A stretch of 64,000 bases of DNA from Platanthera guangdongensis (GCA_039583875.1 CM077164.1:71393628-71457627), one strand, 5' to 3'. Shown: positions 10,234-21,700, counted from the stretch's first letter. Numbers and translations are program-made. Notes: a model not told the origin generated them from the sequence alone.

Positions 10234-11094
10234 CTTCAGCATCCCTCTCCTCTGGGACGGGGACCTCCGCCTCCATCTCTTCCTCCACGGCCATCGCCTC
10301 GGCCGACTCCTCCTGATCTCCTGCTTCCTTTGCCATGATGCAGCTCTCCGCCTCCAGCTCCTCCATGCCAGTTTCCTGCTCTGCCTCCTCCATCCTTCGC
10401 TCCATCTCCTCGGCTCCCTCCTGCCAAGAGATGGAGTTCACGGCAGTGATGTAGCATTCACGCGCCACTTTGTGGTCCCCCCTGACCCTGACCTGAATCC
10501 CCTCGGCATTGAACTTCAAGCACTGATGGAATGATGAGGGGACGCAGCGGAAGGCACTGATAAGGGGCCTCCTGAAGATGTCGTTGTAGCTGCTGGGGGC
10601 ATCCACGATGACGAACCTGCAGTTCCTTGACTGCCCCCCCCCCCCCCCAGGGTGACATGGAGGCCTACTCCTCCCTCTACTTCCTTTCTCTCCCCCGAAA
10701 ATCCGAACAAGGGTCCATCCGAGGCAAACACCCTCTTCGCCTCCACCTTCATTGCGTCAAATGCCTTCTTAAAGACGACGTTGACGGAGCTTCCGTTGTT
10801 GACGAGGATCCGGGAGACGGTAAAATTTTTGATGGCTGTCTGGATGACCAGCGCATCGTAAAATTGATCCTCATGATCCGGCATATCGCTCCTGGAGAAG
10901 GTGATCCTCTCTTCTGGGGGTGGGGTTTGGGACATGGAGGCAACGCCCCCGTGGATCACTTTGATCCCTCCTCGGGTACCAACATCCACCCGATCTTCGC
11001 AATGGTCCTCCTCTGCCTGAGGCAGGAACTCCTCGATCCTCACTTCCTGACGCCCTTGCTGCTGCTGCTGCTGCTGTTCCTTGTTCCCTCTCAT
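10234..11094 (-). pseudogene. G1 aspartic protease region
   Basis: The region DALVIQTAIKNFTVSRILVN aligns with the plant gypsy protease. The expected active-site D-T/N-G-S-S reads N-N-G-S-S here, so the catalytic Asp is replaced by Asn. The frame shifts at a 15-C tract (10634-10648). The continuation is VDAPSSYNDIFRRPL, FKFNAEGIQVRVRGDHKVA-like text and an acidic linker to RT. Upstream, a CDFH...EEGHATSTC zinc-binding-like segment marks the gag/pol junction near 11100-11160. Confidence 0.8.
10634..10648. repeat. Poly-C tract (15 C) in G1 protease
   Basis: Fifteen C residues coincide with the point where the protease frame is lost. Slippage there explains the frameshift. Confidence 0.85.
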
Positions 11095-11099
11095 TTTGA

Positions 11100-12358
11100 G
11101 GAACTCTGGGCACGTGGATGTGGCGTGCCCCTCCTCCTAATGAAAGTCGCAATAGGGCAACTCCACCCTAACTTCTCTCCTCCTCCTTCTTGTTCCTCTC
11201 CTCCTCTCCCCCATGGCTATGGCCATAGCCTCTTCTTGATCGGGGAGTCGGGGCCTCTGGGCCTGCCTCCAGCCCGGGGGGTGGAATTGATCTTCCCCCC
11301 TTGATGGCGATACCTTCCTTGGTACCCTCTCTGTGGCCCCTGTCCTTGCCACTCGGGACTCCAGCCCAGCCGATGGTCGAGCTCCTGACTCCACCACCTG
11401 GGCTGCTGCTGCCCTTGGAGCTGTCTCTGCTCCCTCTGCCGGGGCTCTCCTCTCCTCTCTTCCTGTCCTCTTCCTCCTCTCGACTCCCTCTCCTCCTCTG
11501 TGGCCCACCTGGCCAGCTTCCGCGCAAACTCCGGGTTTGACGCCTCCCCGTCAACCTCTCTTGTCGCCCTCTCCATTAGATCCTCGTAGGAGAGAGGGGG
11601 GATTCTCTTCAGCTCCATACGGAAGAATCCATGTTGCAGGCCCAGGGTGAAAGCCATCATAAAACTATGGCCTGACATCTCCTGTACCTGGGTGACCTTC
11701 TCCTGGAACCGATCCACATAGCTCCCCAACGTCTCGTTCACTCCCTGCTTGATGTGGAAGAGGGACTCCGACTCCTTCTTCCTCCTCTTCGAGGTAGTGA
11801 ACCTCAGCATGAACCCCCTGCCATTGGACTGGCCGGAAGCTGATGGAACCACTCCCTTGCCATCTCCTTGAGGGTGATGGAGAAGAGTCAGCATTTGAAG
11901 CCGTCCGACATCTATCGGATTGAAACTACGTCCTCGAACCATTGGACGTGCTGGACGGGGTCTCCCTTCCCGGTATAGTAGGACATTTCGGGTTCCATGA
12001 ACCCATCTGGAACCGGGGCATAGGAAACCAAGTCACTGAAGGGTCTTCCTCCCCCTACTGGGCGAGCTGGCCCATTTCGCGAGCCCAGCTCGCCGAACTG
12101 GCCTCCGCCTGCCGATCCGGGGAAGAGCTCGCGCCCGGGGAGCTTGCACCTTCGGCCTTCCTCGGCAACCTCCTTCCCAGCTCTCCTGTCGGGGGCGTCC
12201 TCGCCCAGAGATGGGGCAGCTGCGATCTGAACTGCTGGAGTTGAGCACTCGGCCCACGTGCCGAGTGCGAACTTAATAAGGTTTAGCACCTCGTTCCTGA
12301 AATCTTCGAATATCCCCACCATGGCAAGAGGCGGGGGGCGGCGAGTCCGGCCTGTCAA
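11100..12358 (-). pseudogene. G1 Gag
   Basis: The first block (12358-11912) ends with SDLVSYAPVPDGFMEPEMSY and VQWFEDVVSIR. The second, in another frame (11942-11217), has LHHPQGDGKG, FHIKQGVNETLGSYVDRFQE and FTLGLQHGFFRMELKR, the Retrotrans_gag pattern. A long Arg/Gln/Gly-rich tail follows and then the zinc-binding-like segment CDFH-GHATSTC. At least one frameshift (about 11915-11945) and one stop (near 11137) break it. Confidence 0.85.
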
Positions 12359-12414
12359 ATCCCTGTCCTCCCGTCATCTAGCTCGCTGAAGTTTTTCTGC
12401 GCTAACCACGGTCC

Positions 12415-12433
12415 ATGCTCACCGCACCAAAAA
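12415..12433 (-). promoter_or_regulatory. G1 putative primer-binding site
   Basis: The minus strand next to the LTR end reads TTTTTGGTGCGGTGAGC. Its position and its initial TGG fit a PBS, but I cannot assign the tRNA from memory. Confidence 0.5.
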
Positions 12434-12588
12434 TGTTGAAACCGAAAATCGGTCTCGGTGGAGTTCGCCCTCGGGGAAGGGGTGATCGCACGCCTACTTC
12501 AGTCCTGCAAGCAAAACAACAAAAGGGACAAGGGAAGAACCGACCCAAGGGCTCGGCGGGGAGGACCCACCACACACCCGGAAGATCT
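12434..12588 (-). repeat. G1 5' LTR remnant (155 bp)
   Basis: TGTTGAAACCGAAAATCGG... matches the first 155 bp of the solo LTR at 12977-13694 with few changes. It then stops at GATCTGA and joins a piece of the G2 LTR. The promoter-side part of this LTR is deleted. Confidence 0.85.
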
Positions 12589-12976
12589 GATAGCATAGCT
12601 GACCGTTGCTTTTGTATGCCACCATCGCGGTGGATTGTGCTTGCAGGTGCTGCGGAGCCAAGTGGTAAATAACGGGTAAAAATCCCTTGTTGTTGAGCCG
12701 GCCCTCGAAGGCCTAATTTGAGTGTTTACTTGCTTTATTCATGTGTGACCGGCTTGCTTGCCGAGGTTTGGAAAACACTGTAATTTGAGTAAACAATTGC
12801 AAGGCCTTAAGGCCATTATACTTGTGTATTGTACGTTCATTCCTATTGGGTTTTGTAGTGGACATTCATGCTTATGCTGGGTTCTTTGTTTTGCAACTAT
12901 TAAAATTGCTTCCACTAGAATGACTCTGTGTATGACGTTGGTTATTAGTTGGATGGTTTCCATTCAGTAACCTCCC
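12589..12976 (+). repeat. G2 5' LTR, inner fragment
   Basis: AGCATAGCTGACCGTTGCTT through AACCTCCC matches 20143-20524 of the G2 3' LTR with a few per cent differences. It is flanked by the G1 LTR remnant on the left and by the G1-family solo LTR on the right. Confidence 0.88.
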
Positions 12977-13694
12977 GGTTGAAACTGAAAATCGGTCTCG
13001 GTGGAGTTCACCCTCGGGGAAGGGGTGATCGCGCGCCTACTTCACTCCAGCAAGCAAAACAACAAAAGAGACAAGGGAAGAACCGACCCAAGGGCTCGGC
13101 GGGGAGGACCCACCACACACCTGTAAGATCTGAGAGCGCTTCCCCTCCTTAGCCAAAGGCCGAGCTAAGGTACCCTCAGAAAGCACTTGAAAACTGGAGC
13201 AAGAGAGCACAGGAAGCATGCCTTCTGGGGTACCCCTTGGGTCCTATTTATAGTTTCCAGAGTCTGAACTGCCAATAACCAAAATGAACTGACCTGAAGT
13301 TACCAAAAAACCCTTGGTTTGGTCTGCCAACAGCCAAACTTTGCTATTCTGAAGGGCTATAGGCAGACCAGCGGGGGCAAAACAGTAAAAAGTACCTCAT
13401 GGATCCAGGCAAGCTGGGGAGCCTGGCCACCTCGGCAGATCCGTCTTGCCCACTGTTGTCGAGCACCGTTGTGAGAGTGCGAGCTGGGACGGCGAGCAGG
13501 CCCATCCGTAGACTTTCATTAGTCGATCTCTGCCCGACAAATCTTGCCTTAGCTCGGTGAGTACCGAGCTCGCGGTCGACGAATGCTGAGCTCGGGCTCA
13601 GGTTTTCTTTGTCGAGCTCGCCTGGGACCTGGATGATCTGAGCCAACTGGTCTGGTTCTTGGTTGTCCCCACTCGCCGGATACGGGGTTGTACA
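12977..13694 (-). repeat. Solo LTR of G1 family, with TSD
   Basis: A 718-bp LTR from GGTTGAAACTG to GGGGTTGTACA, flanked by CTCCC at 12972-12976 and 13695-13699. The uninterrupted site is visible in the G2 3' LTR near 20518 (AACCTCCCGGTCTGTC). The perfect 5-bp TSD shows a separate insertion that later lost its interior by LTR-LTR recombination. The first base of the expected TG is G instead of T. A promoter-side region rich in CGAGCTCG-like words lies near 13540-13620. Confidence 0.88.
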
Positions 13695-13699
13695 CTCCC

Positions 13700-13777
13700 G
13701 GTTTGTCTGTGGTATATGGCGTCGGGCCCCGGCCGGACCTACTGCTATATGCTATGCAACGGATAGGGGGTGTTTTA
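13700..13777 (+). repeat. G2 5' LTR, terminal fragment
   Basis: GTCTGTGGTATATGGCGTCG through GGATAGGGGGTGTTTTA matches the end of the 3' LTR (20526-20601). The PBS-like TTGGAATCAGA (tRNA-Met type with one change) follows at 13780-13790. Confidence 0.85.
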
Positions 13778-13995
13778 ATTTGGAATCAGACTACTGGTTT
13801 CGGCCAACTTAAATGAATTCGTGGACGAATTATTTTAAGGGGTGGTGAGCACATGTATGTGCGTCATCGTTATAACATCAAAAGAACCCATGAATATCCA
13901 CTTAGGAATTAAAATACATATGTTTGAGGAACATGCGTATTCCTATAATTGTTTTTTGCAATTTTGTTTGGTCGCCTAATGGTGCTTTATACAAC

Positions 13996-15150
13996 TATAG
14001 GTGACCAGAAGTGGTGCAGGTCCGTCAGAACGCCCGGTTTCTGAGGCTAGCAGCGCACCAAATGATGCTCCTGCAACACCTCCCTCAGCTGAAACCATAC
14101 GATTGGTGGTCGAAGCAGTGTTTGCCATGATCAACGCATAGCCTGCAAGGCAAATGTAGCAGCCCGCTCCTGCGATGGAGCAAGTACCGCTTCAAGCAGC
14201 TGAGCCAAGAAGAGTGGAGCAAGTAGTGGTGGAACCTTTGGTGCCTAGGAGAGCAACTGAAAGGCAGCTCAAGCATGTTATGAGCTTTAATCCTCCGGTG
14301 TTCTCGGGGTTGGGAACCCCATCCCAAGCTGAAGATTGGCTCTCCTGAGTGAAGAGAGTCTTGACAGCGATGGAAACAGAGGAGTGGCAGATGACAACTA
14401 TAGCTACATTCCTGTTGGACAGGGATGTGAGGCTGTGGTTGGAAGGTTTAGAGCTGCATCACTTAAGAGGAAGGCAACTCATGGATGTCTCGATGGAATA
14501 ATTCTCGAGATTGTTCTTGGCTATGTACCTCCCTTCGACTCAGAGGATAGCATTGGAGAATGAGTTCCACAAATTGTCGCAATGAGAGAGTAATGTGGAT
14601 GAGTATCTCCACGAGTTTACTCGGTTGGGACGGTATGTTAGCTCTACGTTCGCGGATGAAGAGCGTAAGACAAACCGTTTCGACGAAGGTCTGAGAGATG
14701 ACTTAAGGTTACTGCTCTCGGGGCCTATGACGCATGGTTTCTTGACCCTGGTCAATACGGCCCGGTCCTTGGAGTACTTGAAGAATGTACAAGCGAAGAA
14801 AAGCTTTGGTGATAAGAAAACTGAGTTCAAGGTGCCGACTACCTCAAAGTCTGCATACCGAAGGTGGTTTTAGAAGGCTAGGACTTCGGGTCCAGCCCCT
14901 TCTTCTGGTGCTTCTGGGGCGACTACGGGTCGGACCCCGGGCGCATGCTTCACTTGTGGGAAGCCGGGACATTTTTCCAGAGACTGCTAGAGCGGACGCC
15001 CAAAGTACGAGAGGAAGCCAGGAGCAACATATGAGGAAAAGGGCATGGCGGTGGAGTCAACCGCATCTCATTATGCTCCGGCTCAACCTAGAGTTTATAA
15101 TCTTGGACAACAGGAGGCCATCAAGCAAGCGGATGTGGTGATAGGTACTA
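13996..15150 (+). pseudogene. G2 Gag
   Basis: The frame reads VMSFNPPVFSGLGTPSQAED followed by a stop, then MTTIATFLLDRDVRLW, VDEYLHEFTRLGRYVSS, and the zinc knuckle CFTCGKPGHFSRDC at about 14944-14985. These are the Retrotrans_gag core and nucleocapsid of chromoviruses. Stops occur near 14138, 14345, 14585 and 14870, and right after the knuckle, so no functional Gag can be made. About 200 bp of leader (13791-13995) without an ORF precede it. Confidence 0.85.
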
Positions 15151-15182
15151 TTTGAATTTATAACAAGTTAATTTTTAAATAC

Positions 15183-16910
15183 TTGTTATGCGCGTGTTAC
15201 CTTACCACTGCTTGTTTAGGATTTGTTTTGATCTATGATAATCCGGCGAGAGCACTCTTTGATACGGGAGCTTCGTACTCCTTTTTGTCTGAAGGATTTA
15301 TATCACGCATCGGAGTACCTTCTTCGATGGCGAAGGACAAACTGGATGTGTTGTTGTCGAATAGGTGTTCGATGCGCGCAGATAGAATCTGTAGCGTTAA
15401 GATTCATATTGGGAGTCAAGAATTTGATTTGCAAGCGTCGTTACTACTGTTGGTGGAGTTCGACGTGATATTTGGCATGGACTGGCTCTCGGAGCAGCAG
15501 GCTTATATTTATTGTAGTCGCAAGGAAGTCAAGTTGGGAACAGGTCGTGAGACGATTTTTATGGGCTTGAAAGGGGCGAGCAAGACTTTGATGTCTTCTT
15601 TTCAGGTGGTGAAGGCGGTTCGTGCTGGAGCAGAGCTCTTTTTCATGCTAGTGGAGGTTGCAAAGCCTAAGCCTACGTTGGACACTATTTCAGTGATATC
15701 TGAGTACCCTGATGTGTTCCCTGGCAATCTTCTTGGAGACCCACCTCAAGAGTTGTTGGAGCAGGGGTATGTGCGTCCAAGTTCGTCGTCTTGGAGCGCA
15801 CCGGTCCTTTTTGTTAAGAAGAAGGATGGAAGCTTGAGACTTTGTATCGATTATCAAGAACTGAACAAGATAACAGAGAAGAACAAGTACCTGATCCCAA
15901 GGATTGATGATCTTTTTGATCAGTTAGTCGGGTCGAAGGTCTACTCAAAATTGTATCTCAAGTCCGGTTATTATCAACTAAGGATAAGGGAGAGTGATAT
16001 CTAAGACAGCTTTTAGTACGAGATACGGACATTACGAGTTTACGGTCATGCCATTTGGACTGACGAATGCGCCATCAGTGTTCATGGATTTGATGAACAG
16101 GACTTTCAGGGAGTACCTAGACCATTCTGTGATCATCTTCATCGACGATATATTGGTGTACTCGTAGAGTGAGGAGGATCACTTTAAGCATCTGCATTTG
16201 GTGCTGGAGACGCTGAGGAGGAATCAATTGTACGCCAAGTTCTTCAAATGCGAGTTTTGGTTGTCTTCAGTGGAATTCCTTGGTCACATAGTCAGTGGAG
16301 AGGGAATTGCGGTGGATCCGGCGAAGATTTTTGCGATATGAGAGTGGTCTGTGCTGTCTACGGTAGCGGAAGTCCGGAGTTTCTGGAACTTGCCAGCTAT
16401 TACAGGCGCTTCGTGGAGAACTTCTCGCGGATAGTGTTACCCCTTATGACTTTGATGAGGAAAGAGTAGAAGTTCATTTGGACGCCGGAATGCGCACGAG
16501 CTTTTGAGGAGTTGAAAAGTCGGTTGACCACGGCGCCGGTTCTTAGTTCGTCGAGTGGGACCGAAGGCTTTGAGATCTACAGCGATGCTTCGGGCAGTGG
16601 ACTGGGTTGTGTCCTGCTGCAGTATGGAAGTGTGATAGCGTAGGGCTTGTGACAGTTGAAGGTGCATGAGAGGAATTATCTGGTCCATGACTTGGAGTTA
16701 GCGGCCGTGATTTTTGCCTTGAAGCTGTGGAGGCACTACTTGTATGGGGTGAAGGTTGATATCTATACCAACCACAAGAGCCTGAAATACTTGTTGGATC
16801 AGAGAGATCGAAACATGCGACAGAGGAGATGGATGGAGTTCCTGGGGGACTACACGTTCAAAATTCACTATGTGCCTGGGAAAGGCAATGCGGTTGCAGA
16901 CGCGTTGAGC
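15183..16910 (+). pseudogene. G2 protease, reverse transcriptase and RNase H
   Basis: The protease has the intact active-site block [13 protein letters not shown] and the flap/core motif [11 protein letters not shown] starts with [20 protein letters not shown] and [12 protein letters not shown], and after a frame break at 16004 shows [16 protein letters not shown] and the catalytic FIDDILVYS at about 16140-16170. RNase H shows IYSDASGSGLGCVLLQ, then YTNHKSLKYLLDQ and ADALSRR. Nonsense codons follow ILVYS and the RKE at 16469, and lie within RNase H near 16640. The domain order is the standard Ty3 order. Confidence 0.88.
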
Positions 16911-18258
16911 CGCAGGGCCCCAGCTCAAGACAATTGGCTATCGGTCCATGACGAGCGGTTGGTTCGGGAGTTGGAGGCGTTGGAGATCTCTTGCGTGGAC
17001 AAGCAGACAAGCGCCGAAGTGCTATTGAACTGGACGGAAGTTCAGTGTGACCTGGCTGATCGAATTCAGCATGCTTTGGATATGGATGGCGGCATGAAGC
17101 AAATCATGGTCGAGGCTTTGGATGGGTCAAATTCCCAATTTGTTGTTGAGGATGGATTGCTTTGGAAAGACGGTCATTTGTGCTTCCCAAACGTAGTCAA
17201 TTTGCGGGTGGAATTGTTGTACGAGGTGCATCATACCAAGTACTCGATTCACCCGGGGAGCACGAAGATGTACCGCGATGTGAAGAAATTGTTCTGGTGG
17301 CCAGTACTTAAGAAAGATGTGGCACTGTACGTGGCGAAGTGTCAGACATGCGCCTTGGTGAAGGCGGAATGCCAAAAGTCGGGAGGATTCTTGAAGTCCT
17401 TGCCTATTCCGGAGTGGAATTTCGACGACATTACTATGGACTTTGTGCAGGTTTGCCAAGGTCGCAAAAGGGCAACAACGCCATCTGGGTGGTCGTAGAT
17501 TGTCTGACGAAAGTGTTGCACTTCATTCCGCATAGGAAGGACGATTCTGTGGAGAAATTGGCAAAGTTATATATGGATAACATAGTATGGATTCACGGTG
17601 TGCCCCACAGCATCTTGAGTGACGGAGATGGGCAGTTCACGTCCAACGGTTGGAGGCTGGTGCAGCAGATGTGGGAACAAAACTGAGTTTCAGCACAGCC
17701 TTTCATCCGCAGACGGATGGTTAGATCGAGAGGGTCAATAGGACGATGGAAGACATGCTTCGCATGTGCGTCCTCGATTTCGGGAAGTAGTGGGAAGATC
17801 ACCTATACTTGGTGGAGTTCGCTTACAACAATAGCTACCAAGCGAGCATACAAATGGCGCCCTTCGAGGACCTTTATGGTAGAAGATGTCGCACGCCGTT
17901 GTCTTGGTTGGAAACGGGTGAGTCAAAGTTTTACAAGCTCCAAGAGGTGGAAGATGCAACACCATTGGTTCGAACGATTCGAGAGAGGTTGCTAATCGCT
18001 CAGGAACGCCAGGCTAAGTACTATAATGCCAAGCATAGGAACGTGGAGTTCGCTATTGGCGATTGGGTGTACTTGAAGATTAAGCCGTTCAAGGGTGTCT
18101 CGCGGGTGCGGCGCTTGAAGAAGCTAAGCCCGAGGTACCATGGACCGTTTGAGGTTCTGGAGCAGATTGGCGAAGCAGCTTATCGATTGAGGCTATCAGT
18201 AGATCTAAGTGGTCTACACGATGTATTCTACATATCGGTGCTGCGGAAGGCGGTGTAA
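16911..18258 (+). pseudogene. G2 integrase
   Basis: The HHCC region is seen as HHTKYSIHPGSTKMYRDVKK and CQTCALVKAEC (about 17228-17365). The core continues with EWNFDDITMDFV, a frameshift at about 17460, then VVVDCLTKVLHFIPHRK and SILSDGDGQFTS. After a second break the text is FAYNNSYQASIQMAPFEDLYGRRC and the GDWVYLKIKPF C-terminal domain, ending at 18258 (FYISVLRKAV). Two frameshifts and two stops (17723 and 17788 areas) inactivate it. Confidence 0.88.
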
Positions 18259-18486
18259 GAGCCTTCGCAAGTGATTGCGGTCGGTCAAGTGCCGGTCGAT
18301 ATTGGGTTGACGACGACGGTCAAGACCGTTCGCATTGAGGACTCGGAATTCAAGTGTCTACACAACAAAGAGATCAGGATGGTCAAGGTCTGTTGGGACA
18401 ACTGCAGTCGGGAGGAGCTCTCGTGGGAGCAAGAGCAGACCATGCTTGAGGAGTACCAGGATTTATTCCGCTCAGTTACCGTTTAA
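18259..18486 (+). pseudogene. G2 chromodomain-like C-terminus of integrase
   Basis: After one stop the text VKTVRIEDSEFKCLHNKEIR, VKVCWDNCSREELSWE and LEEYQDLF follows. It resembles the degenerate chromodomain tail of plant chromoviruses, thought to steer integration toward heterochromatin. It ends at 18486, 40 bp before the LTR. Confidence 0.7.
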
Positions 18487-18509
18487 GTTTTGTGCTTATC
18501 TTTCCTTTA

Positions 18510-18526
18510 TTTAATAGGGAGAGAGC
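18510..18526 (+). promoter_or_regulatory. G2 polypurine tract
   Basis: TAATAGGGAGAGAGC lies directly before the LTR start TGTAACGCCCC. This is the expected plus-strand primer. Confidence 0.8.
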
Positions 18527-20601
18527 TGTAACGCCCCAAAACTCAAAAGAGCAATGGGTAGCATTTCAGACAAAGTTTGGAACTTGGTAGGAGTTACACG
18601 GCCTGGGACACGGGCGTGTCCCAGGGCATGTCGTGCTCGGGTCGACGATCTGGCCGAGAGATCGATGAATTTTGGAGTCAACGATCATCAAGCAGCGAAC
18701 ACGGCCTGATACACGGGCGTGTCACAGGCCATGTCCTTCACGGGGTGAAGCCGGGCCGTGGCGGGGCCTTACACGGGGTCAGCACACGGGCCATGTCAGG
18801 TAGACACGGGCGTGTCAAATTCTGACATGGGCGTGTCGAGTACCCGTGTCCCTTGCGGGTTGTTCTTGGTCTTGTGTCGATGGAGGAACACGCCCAGCTA
18901 CACGGGCGTGTACTGGATGACACGGGCATGTCAATCCGGACACGGGCGTGTCGAGAGCCCGTGTTCTTTTCGGGACGCGTCGGTTTCGACGGCGAATGGG
19001 GAACACGGCCCTGGACACGAGCGTGTCACAAGCCGTGTTCGGCCTAGATTTTGGATTTCAAGTGCGAATCGTGGCCGCCCGTTTCCTTATTTGGGGATCT
19101 AGCAGCCTAGGACAGTTCTTGTTGGGACCCGGGAATGGGGCTTTGAAACCCTCATTCTTTTGGGTTATTCTCTTTCTAAGTTCTAGAGAGAGGGGAGAGC
19201 AAGGAAGAAGAAAGGGAGCTAGATCCAGCCGCCGGCGGAGCTTCGGAGCTCCAAATCGCAAGCCAACTTCGGATCTACGGAGGCGAGGACATTGCGGTGC
19301 TTTTCATCCGCATAGATTTCCATGGCACCAAAGAGGAATGCTAGGGTAACAATTCTCATCCTAGGACATGTGAAGTCCTCTTTTCCTTTGCATAGGAAGC
19401 CCGCTCTCACGAGTTTGTGGTGAGTTGAGGCGTTCCTTCGGGTAGACATGAATAGTCCCCGTTGTGTACATGTAGAGTCCGTAATCAAGAAACGGACATA
19501 GGCATGATGTGTGAAGCCTACCCGGATAAGTTATTCTGGATCAGTGATGTTGCATTGCATGAATGGCCGGAGAAGACTCCGTGCGGATGTTTGTTTTTTG
19601 GGGTTTCTTCGCGGTAGATTGCAACAGGGAGCCTTGGGGATTAACTTCAAGGTGCACCCAGAAAACTAGGTAGATGCGTGATTCTACCAAACATGGTAGC
19701 CTGGGAGCCAACTTGAACATAACCGGGTTATGTGAACTGTGTGATTGAATTGGGACTCGGGGAAGTTTGACCCGCGCCCATGTCTTAAGGTGACAGGGTG
19801 GTGTGAGCAACTAGTTAGGTGGAAACGTACCCACTCTATGTCGTTCAGAAAAGTGACCTAAAGTTACATGGCAACTTACCATTGGCATAGATGGAGGGTC
19901 TTAGGCAGTGGCCAGAAAGACCAAATGCTCACGAGATATTGCCGTCCAAGGGACGGTGGTGAGTCAGCGGACTTTTACCGTGTCCACCCAGAATGTGCCT
20001 GAGAGCACGGGGTGTGTGATCGTGTGTTCCCACAAATGTGATGAAGTGTTTATTCACTATACTGCTTGGTTATGCTAACAAAGTGCAGGGAAGGAGCATC
20101 GCCGCCCCGAGTATGGGGGTAGGATCGTTATAATTTGGTCAGCATAGCTGACCGTTGCTTTTGTTTGCCACCATCGCGGTGGATTGTGCTTGCAGGTGCT
20201 GCGAAGCCAAGTGGTAAATAGCAGGAAAAATGCCCTTGTTGCTGAGCCGGCCCTCGAAGGCCTAATTTGAGTGTTTACTTACTGTATTCATGTGTGACCG
20301 GCCTGCCTGTCGAGGTTTGGAAAACACTGTAATTCGAGTAAACAATTGTAAGGCCTTAAGGCCATTATACTTGTGCATTGTACGTTCATTCCTATTGGTT
20401 TTGTAGTGGACATTCATGCTTATGTTGGGTTCTTTGTTTTGCAACTATTAAAATTGCTTCCGCTAGAATGACTCTGTGTAGGACGTTGTTTATTAGTTGG
20501 ATGGTTTCCATTGAGTAACCTCCCGGTCTGTCTGTGGTATATGGCGTCGGGCCCCGGCCGGACCTACTCTATTTGCTATGCGACGGATAGGGGGTATTAC
20601 A
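18527..20601 (+). repeat. G2 3' LTR (2,075 bp)
   Basis: It begins TGTAACGCCCC and ends GGGGGTATTACA, so the ends are inverted TGTAA...TTACA. The promoter-side third contains the ACACGGGCGTGTC dyad array (18595-19045). The rest is AT/GC-mixed and non-coding. Related but truncated LTRs lie at 56941-58233 and about 62758-64000. G3 integrase sequence resumes at 20602. Confidence 0.9.
18595..19045. repeat. ACACGGGCGTGTC dyad array in G2 LTR
   Basis: At least twelve imperfect copies of the self-complementary word (G)ACACGGGCGTGTC, mixed with GTCGACGATC near 18641-18650. The same two words occur together in the LTRs of L1. Confidence 0.88.
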
Positions 20602-21700
20602 ATCCTATCCTGAATCAATCTCACCTGAGCATTTATGTCCTCTAAAAACTCTGAGCTGAGTGCCTTTGGATCCTCATCCTGGATCCAAGATAGTGGGGTC
20701 CTGCACCTTTATCCGTACAATGCCTCATAAGGGGACCTGCCTATACTGGATTGATGACTGTTATTATACGAGAACTCGATCAATGACAGTAGTCTCTCCC
20801 ATGGCTCCCCGCGGTCCAGGATGCATAAGCGCAAGAGATCCTATAATATCTGGTTGGTACGCTCCGTCTGTCCGTCTGTTTGAGGGTGGAAGGTTCTACT
20901 GAAGGTCAACTAGGACCCTATATAAGCCTGGACTGACCTATATTCTCTAGACGTAAACCGTCCATCTCAATCCGACATGATCGACCTTGGCACACCATGA
21001 TAGCAGACAAACTGCTCCACAAACTTCCCCACCAAATCATCAACCGGAGCATCCTTCCTGATCAAAATTAACCTGGACACCTTCGTCAACCTGTCGACAA
21101 TCACTCATATCGAATCATTTCCCGCATGTGATTGAGGGAGACCATGAATGAAATAAATGGCTATGTCGTCGAACTTCCACTCTGGCACCGATAGTGGCTG
21201 AAATAATTCGGTTGGACTCTTACACTCTGCCTTTACGAGCTGACAAGCCTTGCAGTGCGTCACAAAATAAGTGATATCCTTCTTCATGCCTGACCAATAC
21301 ATAGACCTCTTCAGGTCTGCTGTCATCTTCGTAATCCCCGGATGTATTGAGTACCGGCTGCTGTGTGCCTCTGCCATGATATCTTCCCATATCTGGCCTC
21401 CTACCGGTATATAAACTCTTCTTCTAAAACACAGAAGCCCATCCCTCAGAGAGTAGTCCCCAGTTGTGCCTTCCTCCAAGTCCCTGAATATTGGCTCCAT
21501 CCTCGCATCGAGCCTTTGTCCATCTCTGATGTGATCTCGTATGTCGTCGGTGGCACTCATTGAAGTCAGGTACTCCTCATAAAGCTCCGGATCATCCTTG
21601 GATATCAGAGGTATCTGCATGTCTTCCAACATTTGTATCAACTCCATGGCCATTAGCTGGGGCTCTTCTCCTAATATTGTGGCGATCCATCTCAGTGCAT
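20602..21700 (-). pseudogene. G3 integrase, truncated
   Basis: From N to C on the minus strand: SRYSIHPGITKMTADLKRSM and HCKACQLVKAEC (HHCC zinc region, 21240-21370), SVPEWKFDDIAIYFI, then a stop-ridden core. HPQTDGQTERTNQI and FSYNNSHQSSIGRSPYEALY are readable at about 20720-20880. G2 interrupts it at 20602, so the C-terminus would resume to the left of G2, outside this window. Confidence 0.82.

Larger units (their letters stand above)
3788..12588 (-). mobile_element. G1: Ty3/gypsy Tat/Retand-type element (interrupted)
   Basis: On the minus strand the order is an LTR remnant (12434-12588), a putative PBS, gag, protease, RT, RNase H, a second archaeal-type RNase H, integrase (ends 6985), a long 3' region with a 147-bp tandem array, and an antisense ORF. 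The second RNase H, the array behind pol and the antisense ORF are the known signature of the Tat/Retand lineage. The 3' LTR is not seen: C1 cuts the element at 3788. Base composition is GC-richer than the neighbours. Pol carries several stops and frameshifts, so the element is dead. Confidence 0.88.
12589..20601 (+). mobile_element. G2: Ty3/gypsy chromovirus-type element
   Basis: On the plus strand: 5' LTR pieces (12589-12976 and 13700-13777), a PBS-like TTGGAATCAGA (13780), gag, protease, RT, RNase H, integrase with a chromodomain-like tail, a polypurine tract (PPT), and a full 3' LTR (18527-20601). It sits inside the integrase of G3. The left part of its 5' LTR is missing, consistent with G1 having inserted there followed by deletion. 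Several nonsense codons and frameshifts make it inactive. Confidence 0.88.

Noticed and set aside
9984..11304. Long plus-strand frames opposite G1 protease and gag
   Set aside because: GC-rich shadow frames; the minus strand shows protease, RT and Gag motifs.
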